A DNA stretch of 53,046 nt from Clostridiales bacterium (GCA_012719235.1 JAAYAR010000019.1:1-53046); one strand, 5' to 3'; numbered from the stretch's first letter, positions 15,960 to 25,725 are shown. Program-made: numbers and translations. The notes: generated by a model not told the origin, from the sequence alone.

Positions 15960-17444
15960 ATGAGAAAGCTGGGATTTGACAATAAAAAATATCTGGAGAC
16001 GCAGTCGGAACAGATAGAAAAACGTATCGGAGAGTACGGAGGGAAGCTCTATCTGGAGTTCGGCGGCAAGCTTTACGACGATTATCACGCGTCCCGCGTC
16101 CTTCCCGGTTTCGCACCGGACAGCAAGATGCAGATGCTCCAGAAACTGGCCGATAAAGTCGAGATCGTGATTGCTGTCAACGCAACCGACATTGAAAGCA
16201 ACAGAGTAAGGGGCGATCTGGGTATCTTCTACGACAACGAAGCGCTCAGAATGGTCGACATATTCAAGTCGCTCGGGCTCTACGTCGGGAGCGTTGTCAT
16301 TACGATGTACGAACCCCGCGCGTCCGTAGAGGCTTTCAAAAACAAGCTCGAAATGCTCGGAATGAGGGTTTTCCGGCATTACTACATCAGTGAATACCCG
16401 TTTAATATCGGAAAAATAGTGAGCGCGGAAGGATACGGGAGGAACGACTATATCGAAACATCCCACCCGCTCGTCGTCGTCACGGCGCCGGGTCCGGGCA
16501 GCGGAAAAATGGCCGTATGCATGAGCCAGCTCTATCATGAGCACGCCCGCGGCAAAAAGGCGGGATACGCCAAATTCGAGACTTTTCCGATCTGGAATCT
16601 TCCGCTCAAACACCCGGTCAATCTTGCATATGAAGCGGCTACCGTAGACCTTCAGGACGTGAATATGATCGATCCTTACCACCTTGAGGCATACGGAAAG
16701 GTCGCGGTAAACTACAACCGCGACGTCGAGACGTTTCCGGTCCTGAACGCCATCTTTCAGAAGATCGGTGACGGAACGCCGTACCGGTCTCCCACCGATA
16801 TGGGTGTGAATATGGCGGGATACTGTATTACGGACAACGAAGTTGTCGTTAAAGCTGCCCGCGATGAGATAGTCCGCCGCTATTACGCGGCGGCTTGCGC
16901 AAGGCGAAAAGGTATCTGGCCGGAGAGTGCCGTCCGCAAAGCCGAACTGGTGATGGAGCAGGCGCTCGTGAGTACCCGCGACCGTGAAGTGGTCTTTGAA
17001 GCACTCGATAAGGAAGCCATTACAGGTATGCCGGCGATGGCGATACAGCTCTCCGACGGCAGGATCGTCCGCGGCAAGACCTCGGATCTTCTCGGACCGT
17101 CCGCTTCGGCGCTGCTGAATGCGGCGAAAGCTCTTGCGGGCATACCCAAGCGCCAGCTGATCATAGCTCCGTCCGTGATCGAGCCGATCCAGTCGCTGAA
17201 GGTCGGAACTCTCGGAAACCGGAACCCGAGACTGCACTCGGACGAAACGCTGATCGCTCTTGCCATCAGCGCAGCCACCGACCCCTCGGCGCGCGCGGCG
17301 ATGGACGCTCTTTGTGAGCTCAAGGGCTGCGAGGCGCACTCCACGGTCATAGTGCCGCAGGTGGACGAGGAGGCCTACAGGCGGCTGGGCATCAATCTGA
17401 CCTGCGAACCCAGATACGAAACAAACGCCTTTTTCCATAAGTAG
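15960..17444 (+). CDS. DUF1846 domain-containing protein
   Basis: A 494-aa protein recognisable as DUF1846, a family common in Firmicutes and some other bacteria whose structure is known but whose biochemical role is not settled. Visible marks: an N-terminal GFDNKKYLETQSEQIEKRI, a phosphate-binding-like GPGSGK at 178-183 inside TAPGPGSGKMAVCMSQLYHE, and the conserved segment YRSPTDMGVNMAGYCI. It appears soluble and full-length. No strong Shine-Dalgarno is seen. It stands as a single gene between rnf and the Nudix/wal block. Confidence 0.88.
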   Translation: MRKLGFDNKKYLETQSEQIEKRIGEYGGKLYLEFGGKLYDDYHASRVLPGFAPDSKMQMLQKLADKVEIVIAVNATDIESNRVRGDLGIFYDNEALRMVDIFKSLGLYVGSVVITMYEPRASVEAFKNKLEMLGMRVFRHYYISEYPFNIGKIVSAEGYGRNDYIETSHPLVVVTAPGPGSGKMAVCMSQLYHEHARGKKAGYAKFETFPIWNLPLKHPVNLAYEAATVDLQDVNMIDPYHLEAYGKVAVNYNRDVETFPVLNAIFQKIGDGTPYRSPTDMGVNMAGYCITDNEVVVKAARDEIVRRYYAAACARRKGIWPESAVRKAELVMEQALVSTRDREVVFEALDKEAITGMPAMAIQLSDGRIVRGKTSDLLGPSASALLNAAKALAGIPKRQLIIAPSVIEPIQSLKVGTLGNRNPRLHSDETLIALAISAATDPSARAAMDALCELKGCEAHSTVIVPQVDEEAYRRLGINLTCEPRYETNAFFHK

Positions 17445-17653
17445 TACAGATATAGATCCCGCGGCCGCATGATCGGCAGCGATTCGGCGCGAACGATACG
17501 CGCCGCCGCGCCTCCGGCCGGCGCCCCGGTTTGCGGGGGAAACCTGAAAGCCGGATCTTCGTCGGGGCGAATAACGCCGCGAAACGGCCGGATTCGCGGA
17601 CGGTTTATTGCCGCCTTGCGGAACAAATCAGAATATTTGAGGCAGGTATCGGC

Positions 17654-18202
17654 ATGACTGAAACTAAGCTTGACGGTCAAACGGTTTACGAAGGCAGGGT
17701 CATAACCGTAAGGAAAGATACCGTGCGTATGCCTGACGGCTCCGCTGCGGTACGGGAAGTTGTCTCCAGCAGCGGAGCTGCAGTCGTTCTGCCCGTCAAC
17801 GGAAAAGGAGAGGCCGTTCTTGTGCGCCAATACCGCTACGCTGCGGGTTCACTGCTGCTGGAGGCGCCCGCGGGGAAGCTTGAAAAGGGCGAAGATCCCC
17901 GGGCCTGCGCTGCGAGAGAATTGAAAGAGGAGACCGGGTACTCATCCGGACGGATGGTTTCTCTGGGTACCATCTATTCATCGCCCGGAGTATTTGACGA
18001 GCAGCTGCATCTCTTTCTTGCTTTAGATCTGACATGCGGTGATTCGTGCCCCGACGAAGGGGAGTTTATCGAGACGGTTCACATGCCGCTTGAAGCGCTC
18101 ACCCGGGATATTATGCGCGGTAAGATACGCGACGCAAAGACGGTAGCGATAATCTTGATGGCAAATGAGTTTCTGAAAGGGAACAAATACAGAGCCGAAT
18201 GA
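17654..18202 (+). CDS. Nudix hydrolase, ADP-ribose pyrophosphatase type
   Basis: A 182-aa Nudix enzyme. The full Nudix box G(x5)E(x7)REUxEExGU runs from G74 to Y96, with metal-binding Glu at 89, 92 and 93. The downstream SSPGVFDE and the N-terminal strand VYEGRVITVRKDTV fit ADP-ribose pyrophosphatases (NudF class), which split ADP-ribose to AMP and ribose 5-phosphate. The frame is open upstream to 17531, but the ATG at 17654 has GAGGCAGG upstream and matches the family's start. It lies 76 nt before walR and could share its transcript. Confidence 0.88.
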   Translation: MTETKLDGQTVYEGRVITVRKDTVRMPDGSAAVREVVSSSGAAVVLPVNGKGEAVLVRQYRYAAGSLLLEAPAGKLEKGEDPRACAARELKEETGYSSGRMVSLGTIYSSPGVFDEQLHLFLALDLTCGDSCPDEGEFIETVHMPLEALTRDIMRGKIRDAKTVAIILMANEFLKGNKYRAE

Positions 18203-18278
18203 CACTTAACCGGATGTGCGCTGTTTTTTTCACCGGGCCCTTTGGCACCGGGGCGCGCTGAAAGGAACGGATATACAG

Positions 18279-18974
18279 ATGAGCGGAAAAATTCTGATAA
18301 TCGAAGACGAAAAAGCGATAGTCGATATTTTACGGTTTAATTTGGTAAAACAAGGGTTTGAGACAATGGAGGCCTATGACGGCGAGGAAGGTCTGGGGCT
18401 GGCGCTTTCCGAATCGCCGGATCTGATCCTGCTTGACCTTATGCTGCCGAAGATGGACGGCTTCGACGTCTGCCGGGCTCTGCGCGAAAAGGATCCCGTG
18501 ACGCCGGTGATCATCCTCACAGCGCGTGAGGAAGAGAACGACAAGGTCGTGGGGCTCGAACTGGGCGCCGACGACTACATAACAAAACCGTTTTCGATGA
18601 GGGAACTGATGGCCCGCATAAAAGCGAATATGCGCAGAACGGTCCAGCAGCCCCCCCGGGGAAAAATCGGAGAAAACTGTCTGGTGGTGGGCGACCTGAT
18701 TCTGAATGCAGACAGCTGTGAGGTGTTCCACCGTGATCAGCCCGTACAGCTCACCGCGAAGGAATATGAATTGCTCAAGCACCTGATGGGACATCCGGAC
18801 AAGACGGTATCACGTGAGGAGCTGCTTGAAAAAGTCTGGAACTACGAGTATTTCGGCGATATGCGCACTGTTGACGTGACGGTCCGGCGACTGAGGGAAA
18901 AAGTCGAGGACGATCCCGCCCAGCCGAGGTACATTATCACAAAACGCGGCATGGGGTATATGCTGAAATCCTGA
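18279..18974 (+). CDS. walR: Response regulator WalR (OmpR/PhoB family)
   Basis: A 231-aa DNA-binding response regulator. The receiver domain (1-~120) has the acidic pocket IIEDE, the phosphoacceptor D53 in LLDLMLP, and KPF with the conserved Lys; the winged-helix domain (~135-231) has the usual RTVDVTVRRLREKVE recognition helix. A longer in-frame reading from 18216 exists, but AAAGGAACGG lies 9 nt before ATG 18279. The assignment to WalR rather than PhoP rests on the genes that follow: walK, yycH, yycI and walJ. It should control cell-wall hydrolase genes. Confidence 0.92.
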   Translation: MSGKILIIEDEKAIVDILRFNLVKQGFETMEAYDGEEGLGLALSESPDLILLDLMLPKMDGFDVCRALREKDPVTPVIILTAREEENDKVVGLELGADDYITKPFSMRELMARIKANMRRTVQQPPRGKIGENCLVVGDLILNADSCEVFHRDQPVQLTAKEYELLKHLMGHPDKTVSREELLEKVWNYEYFGDMRTVDVTVRRLREKVEDDPAQPRYIITKRGMGYMLKS

Positions 18975-18987
18975 GGGAGGCCGTCTG

Positions 18988-20730
18988 ATGGCGCGAAGCC
19001 TGCGTCTGAAACTGATTATGTTCATGGTCATGCTTTTGATAGCGGCCATGTTTGTCGTCGGCGCTTTTTTGGTCAACGGGGTAAAAAAGTTCTACCAGAA
19101 CAATTTCTTTGAACAGATGAAGGACGTTTTTACTCCCGAGTATATTGCCGAGCTCAACTCGGAATCGGAAAGAGGTCCGGAGCACCTGACCGAGATGCTG
19201 ATGAAGACGTCGGGCCTCGGGGTGGACATCACTACGCGGAACGTCTATGTTCTCAGCCGGCGCGGCCAGCTTCTGCAGGGTTCCGACGAAAAAGAACGCG
19301 TAGAGATAACAAAGAACATCCTCACTGCGATGGAAGGCGAGGTGGGGATGGACCACAGCCTCGTCAAAGCAAGGATGGACGTGGCGATACCGGTCGGTAC
19401 CGACGGCAATCGGTACGTTGTCTACGTTCTTGACAGCGGAGAAGAGGAGACAAAACTGTCCGGCGAGGTCATGGTCATAATCCTTCAGGCTCTGGCGCTC
19501 GGGGTATGCATCTCGGTCGCTCTGAGCGTAATGCTCTCGGATATATTGATAACGCCCATCGAGAGGCTGCGCGATGGCGCGGAAAGGATCGCCTCCGGCG
19601 ATTTTTCTCAGAAACTCGACGTGAATTCCAAAGATGAGATCGGCGTGCTCACAGTGACATTCAACAATATGGCCAATGTCCTGGAAAAAACGCTTGACGA
19701 GATAGAGAACGAGAAGAACAAACTGAGCACATTGTTTTTACACATGACGGACGGAGTTCTCGCATTCTCGAGAGACGGAGCGCTGATACACAAGAACCCC
19801 GCCGCCGAGCAGCTGCTGGGTCTGCGCGACACGGGTGAGATGCGCTATGACGATATGTTCCGGCAGGACGCGCCGCTTGAGACCGTTCTGCAGCTCAGAA
19901 GGCCGGAATTTATTGAGGCCGAGAAGAAAGCGGGCAAAAAAGACCTTGAGCTCTTCTTTGCCCCGTTTTCCGAGCAGGGTGAGCAGGGGGGCGTACTCGT
20001 CGTCGTACACGACGTGACCGAACAGCGCAAAGCGGAGGAACTGCGCAGGGAGTTTGTCGCAAACGTATCGCATGAACTGAGGACCCCTCTGACAAACGTC
20101 AAAAGCTACGCGGAGACGCTCATCGATTCTCCGGATCTGTCGGAGGAAATGAGGGAAAAGTTTCTTTCCGTAATACTCGGAGAGGCGGACCGCATGTCGC
20201 ATATCGTACAGGATCTGTTGACCCTCTCGCGCTTTGACTACGGGCGTTCGGAGATACAAATGGAGCCGTTCTCTTTTACGGAGGCTGTCAGGAACGTGTA
20301 TGAGGCGGTCGGGATGGAGGCCAGGCGCAGGCAGCAGCAGATCGAGCTTGAGATCCGGGGCGATATACCTCATATCAAGGGTGACCGCAGCCGGGTGGAG
20401 CAGGTTGTGATGAATGTCGTCTCAAATGCGCTCAAATACACGCAGGAGGGCGGGCATATCTCTTTGCGTATATGGAGGGAGCAGAGTAAAGTCTGTCTCA
20501 GCGTTACGGATGACGGCATCGGTATTCCCGAAAAAGACATCCCGCGGCTGTTTGAGAGGTTCTACAGGGTAGACAAGGCCCGCTCAAGAGAGTCGGGAGG
20601 GACCGGGCTCGGCCTGTCGATAGCGCTTGAGATCATGCAGCAGCATGAAGGAACGATAAACGTCAGCAGCCGGCTCGGAGAGGGTACGTGTGTGACCTTA
20701 TGCTTCCCGGTCACCGGTGATCGGGCATGA
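18988..20730 (+). CDS. walK: Sensor histidine kinase WalK
   Basis: A 580-aa membrane kinase, partner of WalR. Order: TM1 (~9-31), an extracytoplasmic sensing loop (~32-157), TM2 (~158-183), HAMP (~184-240), PAS (~250-350), HisKA with the phosphorylated His362 in VSHELRTPL, and HATPase with N, G1 (DDGIGIP), F and G2 (GTGLGLS) boxes. This matches the WalK domain plan. It starts 13 nt after walR and its stop overlaps the next gene by 4 nt. Confidence 0.93.
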   Translation: MARSLRLKLIMFMVMLLIAAMFVVGAFLVNGVKKFYQNNFFEQMKDVFTPEYIAELNSESERGPEHLTEMLMKTSGLGVDITTRNVYVLSRRGQLLQGSDEKERVEITKNILTAMEGEVGMDHSLVKARMDVAIPVGTDGNRYVVYVLDSGEEETKLSGEVMVIILQALALGVCISVALSVMLSDILITPIERLRDGAERIASGDFSQKLDVNSKDEIGVLTVTFNNMANVLEKTLDEIENEKNKLSTLFLHMTDGVLAFSRDGALIHKNPAAEQLLGLRDTGEMRYDDMFRQDAPLETVLQLRRPEFIEAEKKAGKKDLELFFAPFSEQGEQGGVLVVVHDVTEQRKAEELRREFVANVSHELRTPLTNVKSYAETLIDSPDLSEEMREKFLSVILGEADRMSHIVQDLLTLSRFDYGRSEIQMEPFSFTEAVRNVYEAVGMEARRRQQQIELEIRGDIPHIKGDRSRVEQVVMNVVSNALKYTQEGGHISLRIWREQSKVCLSVTDDGIGIPEKDIPRLFERFYRVDKARSRESGGTGLGLSIALEIMQQHEGTINVSSRLGEGTCVTLCFPVTGDRA

Positions 20731-22028
20731 ACAGAAAATGGATAGAAGCGGGAAAAACCGTTCTTATTATCGTGCTGTCTCTGAGCGCGGTGCTGCTTCT
20801 TTTGCTGGTGGTCGCCTCGCAGAACGGCACCGTCACGACACAAGGCGTCATCAGCGCGGCAAAGCGCCTTTTTCATAACGAGAGCACAGTCGGCGAAAAA
20901 AACTTTGAGGTATTCCGGGCCGCCATGCCAGTACAGGCAGCCGTCATGCATGAAAACGGCAGATGCGGTATTGTATACGGATTTGACAGGATCGACGAGC
21001 TTTTCGACGCGGTAGGCTCGACCGTCAAGGAAGCGTTCGGCTCCGCCCAGCAGGCCGAACCGATCGGCGAGGAAGCCTGGCGGGAGGCGCTAACGCGCCG
21101 GGGCGTGTATTTTGCTTATGATACAAGTATCCCTTTGCCTGTGCTCGCGAGCTGGTTTTCAACCTCGAGAGATGAGGATCTGTCTGTCGCACGCCTCATT
21201 TTCAGCTGCGACACGGAAGAGAACGTGATCCTTCTGTTCTCGGACGGCGTGGATTACTACGCGTGCGAAACATCGGCGCGTTCCGAAACGCTTCGCGAGC
21301 AGGTGGCGTTCTGTCGGCCGAACGGGGCCGGATTTGCTTTCGAGGCCGCGAAAGAAGCGGAAGTGTATGAGAACGTGGACCCGTATTCCATGATCCTGGA
21401 CGGCATGAACGCGGCACTTCCGAAATACTCTTCATCCCCCGCGTTTGACAGGGAGGCGAGGGTGGACCTAATGGAACTGCTCAAGCTCAACCCTTACGCG
21501 GAGAACCCGTATGAGGATAAGGACGGCTGGATGGTGTATCTGTTTTCTTCGGGGACGCTCAGGATAAACGGGAACGGAAGGGCTGTTTTCGAAGACCCCG
21601 ACGGTCAGGGTATCGATTATTTTACCGAGCGCATGTACGAAGACGGGGGCAGCGGCGTCTCGGCGGTTGAATCGTCTCGTGCGTTTGCCGCCGACACTGT
21701 CGGACGGAACCGCGGCGACTCGAGGATATATATGAGCGAATACAGCAAGTCGGGCGATACTGTCACGATAAAGTACTCCTACTACCTTGAGGGCCTCAGG
21801 GCTATCGCCCCGCAGGGCGGATTTGCGGCGCAGTTCACGTTTGTCGGCGGAGTTCCGGTCAGGATCGAGCTTAATTACCGTTCTTACAGGATGCTCGAGG
21901 AAGCCGGCGACATTCTTGCTCCGCATTACGCCGCCGCTGTCTATCCGAAGTCCCGGCGCCTGCTCCTGGCTGCAGGATATGTCGAAAGTAAAAAGGGCAT
22001 CGCGGAAGCCGACTGGATAATTTCCTGA
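20727..22028 (+). CDS. yycH: WalK-associated regulator YycH (WalH)
   Basis: A 433-aa protein with one N-terminal membrane helix (~10-32) and a large extracytoplasmic part, coupled to walK by a 4-nt ATGA overlap. Sequence similarity to YycH is faint by eye, but position, size and single-pass topology match. YycH and YycI bind WalK through their membrane helices and tune its activity. The function is assigned mainly from context. Confidence 0.75.
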   Translation: MNRKWIEAGKTVLIIVLSLSAVLLLLLVVASQNGTVTTQGVISAAKRLFHNESTVGEKNFEVFRAAMPVQAAVMHENGRCGIVYGFDRIDELFDAVGSTVKEAFGSAQQAEPIGEEAWREALTRRGVYFAYDTSIPLPVLASWFSTSRDEDLSVARLIFSCDTEENVILLFSDGVDYYACETSARSETLREQVAFCRPNGAGFAFEAAKEAEVYENVDPYSMILDGMNAALPKYSSSPAFDREARVDLMELLKLNPYAENPYEDKDGWMVYLFSSGTLRINGNGRAVFEDPDGQGIDYFTERMYEDGGSGVSAVESSRAFAADTVGRNRGDSRIYMSEYSKSGDTVTIKYSYYLEGLRAIAPQGGFAAQFTFVGGVPVRIELNYRSYRMLEEAGDILAPHYAAAVYPKSRRLLLAAGYVESKKGIAEADWIIS

Positions 22029-22085
22029 CCATGCGGGGAAAAAGAGCACGTGCGGCGCGAGGCGCTGTCGGGAGAATCGAATACT

Positions 22086-22895
22086 GTGAAAATATCAAAA
22101 CTAAAAACGCTCATAATTATTATGCTGGTGATCGTGAACGGTTTTTTGCTTTCTCTGGCCTTACCGAGGCTTACTGCCGAGCGCAGACAGATGCAGGAAG
22201 AGAAGAAGAGCCTTGTTCGCCTGCTGAGGGAGAGCGACATACAGACAGATATCGAAGCCATACCGGATGACGTAAGGCTGGAGACCCTGACGGTCGGAAG
22301 AGACGAGGCTGTCGAGTCGAAGGCCGTTCGGATGCTTCTCGGAGAGTACGAATTTTCGGACATGGGGGGCGGTATCCACTCGTACGAGAGCGGCGCGGGT
22401 TCGGCAGAGTTCCGCGCGGGCGGGGATTTCAGCATAGAGCTAACCTCGGGCGCGGAAAGATATAGAACACCGGACACAGCCGGCAGGCTTTTCAAAGATC
22501 TCGGTTTCGACGCGCTGAACTTTCGTACGTTTTTCGAAGACGGATCTGAATGCGCATCCGCAGATCAGGCGCTGAACGGCGCGGCGATCTTCAACTGCAC
22601 TGTGACGGCGCGATATGATGAGACCGGTCTGCGCAGCATCTCCGGAACCTGGATCACGTCGGCCGAGCCCTCTTCACGGGAGGATACCCGGGCCATTGGT
22701 GTGGCGACGGCGCTCGTCAGTTTTCTTGACAGGAGTGAAAATATGGGCATAGTGTGCGGTGAGATAACCGGTGTGGAGGCGGGATACCTCCTTTCGCGGA
22801 GCAGCCAGTCTGTCGAACTGAACCCCGTCTGGCGGATCGCGGCCGACACGGGCACCTATTTTGTCAACGCGCTCTCGGGCGAGATAATTATCTAG
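22086..22895 (+). CDS. yycI: WalK-associated regulator YycI (WalI)
   Basis: A 269-aa single-pass protein: the N-terminus KISKLKTLIIIMLVIVNGFL is a typical YycI anchor, followed by an extracytoplasmic domain with a C-terminal YycI/PepSY-like fold (LNPVWRIAADTGTYFVNALSG). I prefer GTG at 22086, with GGAG 11 nt upstream and the family-like start. A GTG 12 codons earlier, at 22050, is possible. Follows yycH closely. Confidence 0.75.
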   Translation: MKISKLKTLIIIMLVIVNGFLLSLALPRLTAERRQMQEEKKSLVRLLRESDIQTDIEAIPDDVRLETLTVGRDEAVESKAVRMLLGEYEFSDMGGGIHSYESGAGSAEFRAGGDFSIELTSGAERYRTPDTAGRLFKDLGFDALNFRTFFEDGSECASADQALNGAAIFNCTVTARYDETGLRSISGTWITSAEPSSREDTRAIGVATALVSFLDRSENMGIVCGEITGVEAGYLLSRSSQSVELNPVWRIAADTGTYFVNALSGEIII

Positions 22896-22947
22896 AGAAA
22901 GCCGAAAAATATCATCGAAAAAAATACCCTGTATGGGAAATCTTTAA

Positions 22948-22975
22948 TTGTATTCGGTTAGAATTATGATATAAT
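22948..22975 (+). promoter_or_regulatory. Extended -10 promoter upstream of the wal-locus murA
   Basis: TTGTAT (22948-22953), a 16-nt spacer and TGATATAAT (22967-22975), which is a perfect extended -10. This gives murA a promoter of its own, 83 nt before the TTG start, in addition to read-through from the wal operon. Confidence 0.65.
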
Positions 22976-23057
22976 ACGATACAGTTGACATAAAATATAA
23001 ACCAGTGAATTTGTTCGTTGAATTTTCAAATAATGTGCCGCAGGGAGGGTCAGCGGT

Positions 23058-24341
23058 TTGATAAAGTATGTCATTGAAGGAGGCAGACCTCTGAGAGGAG
23101 AGGTCACTGTCAGCGGTGCAAAGAACGCTGCCGTGGCACTCATCCCGGCAACTCTGCTCGTTAAGGGCGTTTGCCGCTTGGAGAATATCCCCAAAATCAG
23201 TGATGTGACGCTCCTGCTCAGCGTTTTAAGAAGAATGGGAGCTGTGATCCAAACGGTAAACAGCCACACTTATGACATTGACTGTACAAACGTGGATTCA
23301 TGCTCCGTTCCTTTTGCGAGCCGGATCCGGGCTTCATATTATCTCGCGGGTGCGCTCCTTGGTCGTTTCGGCAGAGGAGAAGTGCCGTTGCCCGGGGGCT
23401 GCGACCTCGGCGAACGGCCGATAGACCAGCACCTGAAAGGGTTCAGGGCGATGGGCGCGGATGTTACTATCGCCAACGGCAACATAATCGCGGACGGGCA
23501 CGGAAGGCTTCGCGGAGCCGGTATATATCTTGACGTCGTTTCCGTCGGAGCTACCATAAATATCATGCTGGCGGCGGCACTTGCGGAGGGTATGACGGTA
23601 ATAGACAACGCCGCCAAGGAGCCCCACATTGTCGACGTGGCAAACTTTCTTAACTCGATGGGCGCGAACATAACGGGCGCCGGTACCGACGTTATAAAGA
23701 TCCGCGGTGTGGATAAACTTCACGGGGGTTCGTACACGATCATTCCCGACCAGATCGAAGCAGGCACCTATCTGGCCGCAGTCGGTGCTGCGGGAGGGAA
23801 GATCCTTGTGCGAAACGTTATTCCGAAGCACCTTGACAGCATCGTCGCGAAACTTGAAGAAGCGGGTCTCGAGATCCGGGATTTTGACGACAGCATTCAA
23901 ATAGAACGGACATCAAGACTCAGGAGCATCCATATTAAAACAATGCCGTATCCCGGCTTCCCGACGGACATGGTCCCGCAGCTGGCAGCCCTTCTCTGCG
24001 TTGCGGATGGGACAAGCTATATCAACGAGGGGATCTGGAGCAACAGATTTCGCTTTGCGGATGAATATGCCCGCCTGGGCGCGCACATACAGGTGAACGG
24101 AAAGACCGCTGTGATCGAGGGTATACCGGAGCTGTCGGGCGCGACAATGAAAGCCTGTGATCTCCGGGCCGGCGCCGGCATGATCCTTGCGGGTCTTGCC
24201 ACGAAAGACATTACCGAGATCGAGGACGTGCATCATATTGAGCGCGGATATGAAGATATTGTCGAAAAAATGAGAGCTCTGGGCGCAAACATCCGCCGGG
24301 TCGTCGTACCCGATAAGACCGATTTGCGCGTTGTGATCTGA
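23058..24341 (+). CDS. murA: UDP-N-acetylglucosamine 1-carboxyvinyltransferase, copy 1
   Basis: A 427-aa EPSP-synthase-fold enzyme for the first committed step of peptidoglycan synthesis: enolpyruvate transfer from PEP to UDP-GlcNAc. Lys22 (SGAKNAA) and the catalytic Cys115 (LPGGCDLGERPID) are present, the latter being the fosfomycin target, so intrinsic resistance by Cys-to-Asp change is not indicated. The start is TTG at 23058, with GGGAGGG 8 nt upstream. Placed between yycI and walJ, it has its own promoter and a terminator. A second murA lies in the dcw cluster. Confidence 0.95.
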   Translation: MIKYVIEGGRPLRGEVTVSGAKNAAVALIPATLLVKGVCRLENIPKISDVTLLLSVLRRMGAVIQTVNSHTYDIDCTNVDSCSVPFASRIRASYYLAGALLGRFGRGEVPLPGGCDLGERPIDQHLKGFRAMGADVTIANGNIIADGHGRLRGAGIYLDVVSVGATINIMLAAALAEGMTVIDNAAKEPHIVDVANFLNSMGANITGAGTDVIKIRGVDKLHGGSYTIIPDQIEAGTYLAAVGAAGGKILVRNVIPKHLDSIVAKLEEAGLEIRDFDDSIQIERTSRLRSIHIKTMPYPGFPTDMVPQLAALLCVADGTSYINEGIWSNRFRFADEYARLGAHIQVNGKTAVIEGIPELSGATMKACDLRAGAGMILAGLATKDITEIEDVHHIERGYEDIVEKMRALGANIRRVVVPDKTDLRVVI

Positions 24342-24357
24342 CAGATAACAAACTCGG

Positions 24358-24388
24358 AAACACGGGGTTAGACCCCGCGTTTCTTTTG
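24358..24388 (+). terminator. Terminator after murA copy 1
   Basis: AAACACGGGGT and ACCCCGCGTTT form a stem with one mismatch around a TAG loop, followed by CTTTTGTT. It lies 16 nt after the murA stop, upstream of walJ. Confidence 0.6.
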
Positions 24389-24404
24389 TTGGGGGAAAAG
24401 CGCA

Positions 24405-25187
24405 ATGCCCGTTATTTGCACTCTGGCGAGCAGCTCGAGAGGAAACGCGTCTTTTGTTGCCGAAGGGCACACGTCGCTCCTGCTAGACGCTGGTATTTCC
24501 CTTCGCCGCCTGTCGCAGGGGCTTAAGTTGCTGGGGAGCTCGCCCGGATGCCTGAGCGCCGTGCTCATAACGCACGAACACTCGGATCATATAATGGGCC
24601 TGCCTCTGCTTGCGGCAAAGTATGAAGTTCCCATCTACTGCAGCCGCGGCACGGCCCGCGCTCTGCAGGCGCAATACCCACACCTTAAGGGGAGGATGAG
24701 AACTTTTTTTGCCGGGGATGCGTTCTCCGTGGGCGACTTCGAGGTCCGGACGTTCCCGACGTCACATGACTGTGCCGAGAGCGTAGGATACGTTATGCGC
24801 GGCGGCGGAGCGAAAGTTGCCCTGGCAACAGACCTGGGGTGCGTCACCCAAGAGGTGGAAAATGCCTTGAAGGGTGTCGATTTTCTGCTGCTTGAAGCAA
24901 ATCACGACATAGAAAAACTATGGATGGGGTCGTATCCGGTCGGCCTGAAAAAAAGGATCCTCGGGAAAAAGGGCCACCTAAACAACGAAGACAGCGCCGG
25001 CCTGGCCGTATACGCGGCAAGGAACGGAACAAGAAAGATAGTGCTCGTGCATCTCAGCCAGGAGAACAACACCCCGAATCTCGCGATCGGGGCCGTGTCG
25101 CGGGCTCTTGCCGACAGCGGGGCGGGGCACGTTATGCTTGATGCCGCGCCGCCGCAAACTGCCGGAAACGTTTACATACTGGAATGA
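24405..25187 (+). CDS. walJ: WalJ/YycJ, MBL-fold hydrolase of the wal locus
   Basis: A 260-aa metallo-beta-lactamase-fold protein. The N-terminus TLASSSRGNASFV is a strong WalJ/YycJ signature, and the metal motif THEHSDH gives H57, H59, D61 and H62. It belongs to the conserved walRKHIJ locus; YycJ has been linked to coordination of cell division with DNA replication and reported as a 5'-exonuclease-like MBL in relatives. GGGGGAAAAG lies upstream of the ATG. It overlaps rlmH by 4 nt. Confidence 0.92.
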   Translation: MPVICTLASSSRGNASFVAEGHTSLLLDAGISLRRLSQGLKLLGSSPGCLSAVLITHEHSDHIMGLPLLAAKYEVPIYCSRGTARALQAQYPHLKGRMRTFFAGDAFSVGDFEVRTFPTSHDCAESVGYVMRGGGAKVALATDLGCVTQEVENALKGVDFLLLEANHDIEKLWMGSYPVGLKKRILGKKGHLNNEDSAGLAVYAARNGTRKIVLVHLSQENNTPNLAIGAVSRALADSGAGHVMLDAAPPQTAGNVYILE

Positions 25188-25666
25188 TAAAGATAAACCT
25201 TATCTGCGTGGGACGGCTGAAGGAGAAATATTTCGCAGAGGCATGCAAAGAATATGAAAAGAGGCTAGGGCGCTATTGCAGTCTTACGGTCATAGAGATC
25301 GGGGAGTACAGGCTGCCGCAATCGCCCTCGCGTGAAAACATCCGCGCTGCCCTTGAAAAGGAGGCCTCCGCCATCCGCGCAAGGATCCCCAGGGGCAGCA
25401 AGGTCATAGCCATGTGTTCGGAGGGTGAAAAATGCGACAGCGTCGAGTTCTCCGGGATAATAATGAGCAGCCCGGTGCAGGGGTTCCCCTGTCTCACATT
25501 TTTGATCGGCGGCTCTCATGGCCTGGACGAAGGACTTAAGCGTGCCGCCGACATGAGGCTGTCGATGTCGGATATGACTTTTGCGCACCACCTCGCGAGA
25601 GTGATGCTTCTTGAGCAGATATACAGATCATTCAAAATTGCGGAAGGTTCCGGTTATCATAAATAA
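25184..25666 (+). CDS. rlmH: 23S rRNA (pseudouridine-1915-N3)-methyltransferase
   Basis: A 160-aa SPOUT-class methyltransferase that methylates pseudouridine 1915 of 23S rRNA. The N-terminus KINLICVGRLKEKY, the knot motif FLIGGSHGLDE and the C-terminal LLEQIYRSFKIAEGSGYHK are all diagnostic. The ATG overlaps walJ by 4 nt. rlmH follows the wal genes in other Firmicutes too. Confidence 0.96.
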   Translation: MIKINLICVGRLKEKYFAEACKEYEKRLGRYCSLTVIEIGEYRLPQSPSRENIRAALEKEASAIRARIPRGSKVIAMCSEGEKCDSVEFSGIIMSSPVQGFPCLTFLIGGSHGLDEGLKRAADMRLSMSDMTFAHHLARVMLLEQIYRSFKIAEGSGYHK

Positions 25667-25725
25667 GCGCGTTGAAAATTAACAGGACGGTCGATCAGCA
25701 CATAAACGTGAGGAGTTGTTGCATT

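Noticed and set aside
15837..17438. A 533-codon open frame on the minus strand opposite the DUF1846 gene
   Set aside because: It is the antisense shadow of a clear, conserved protein in a GC-rich gene; no ribosome site and no recognisable domain.
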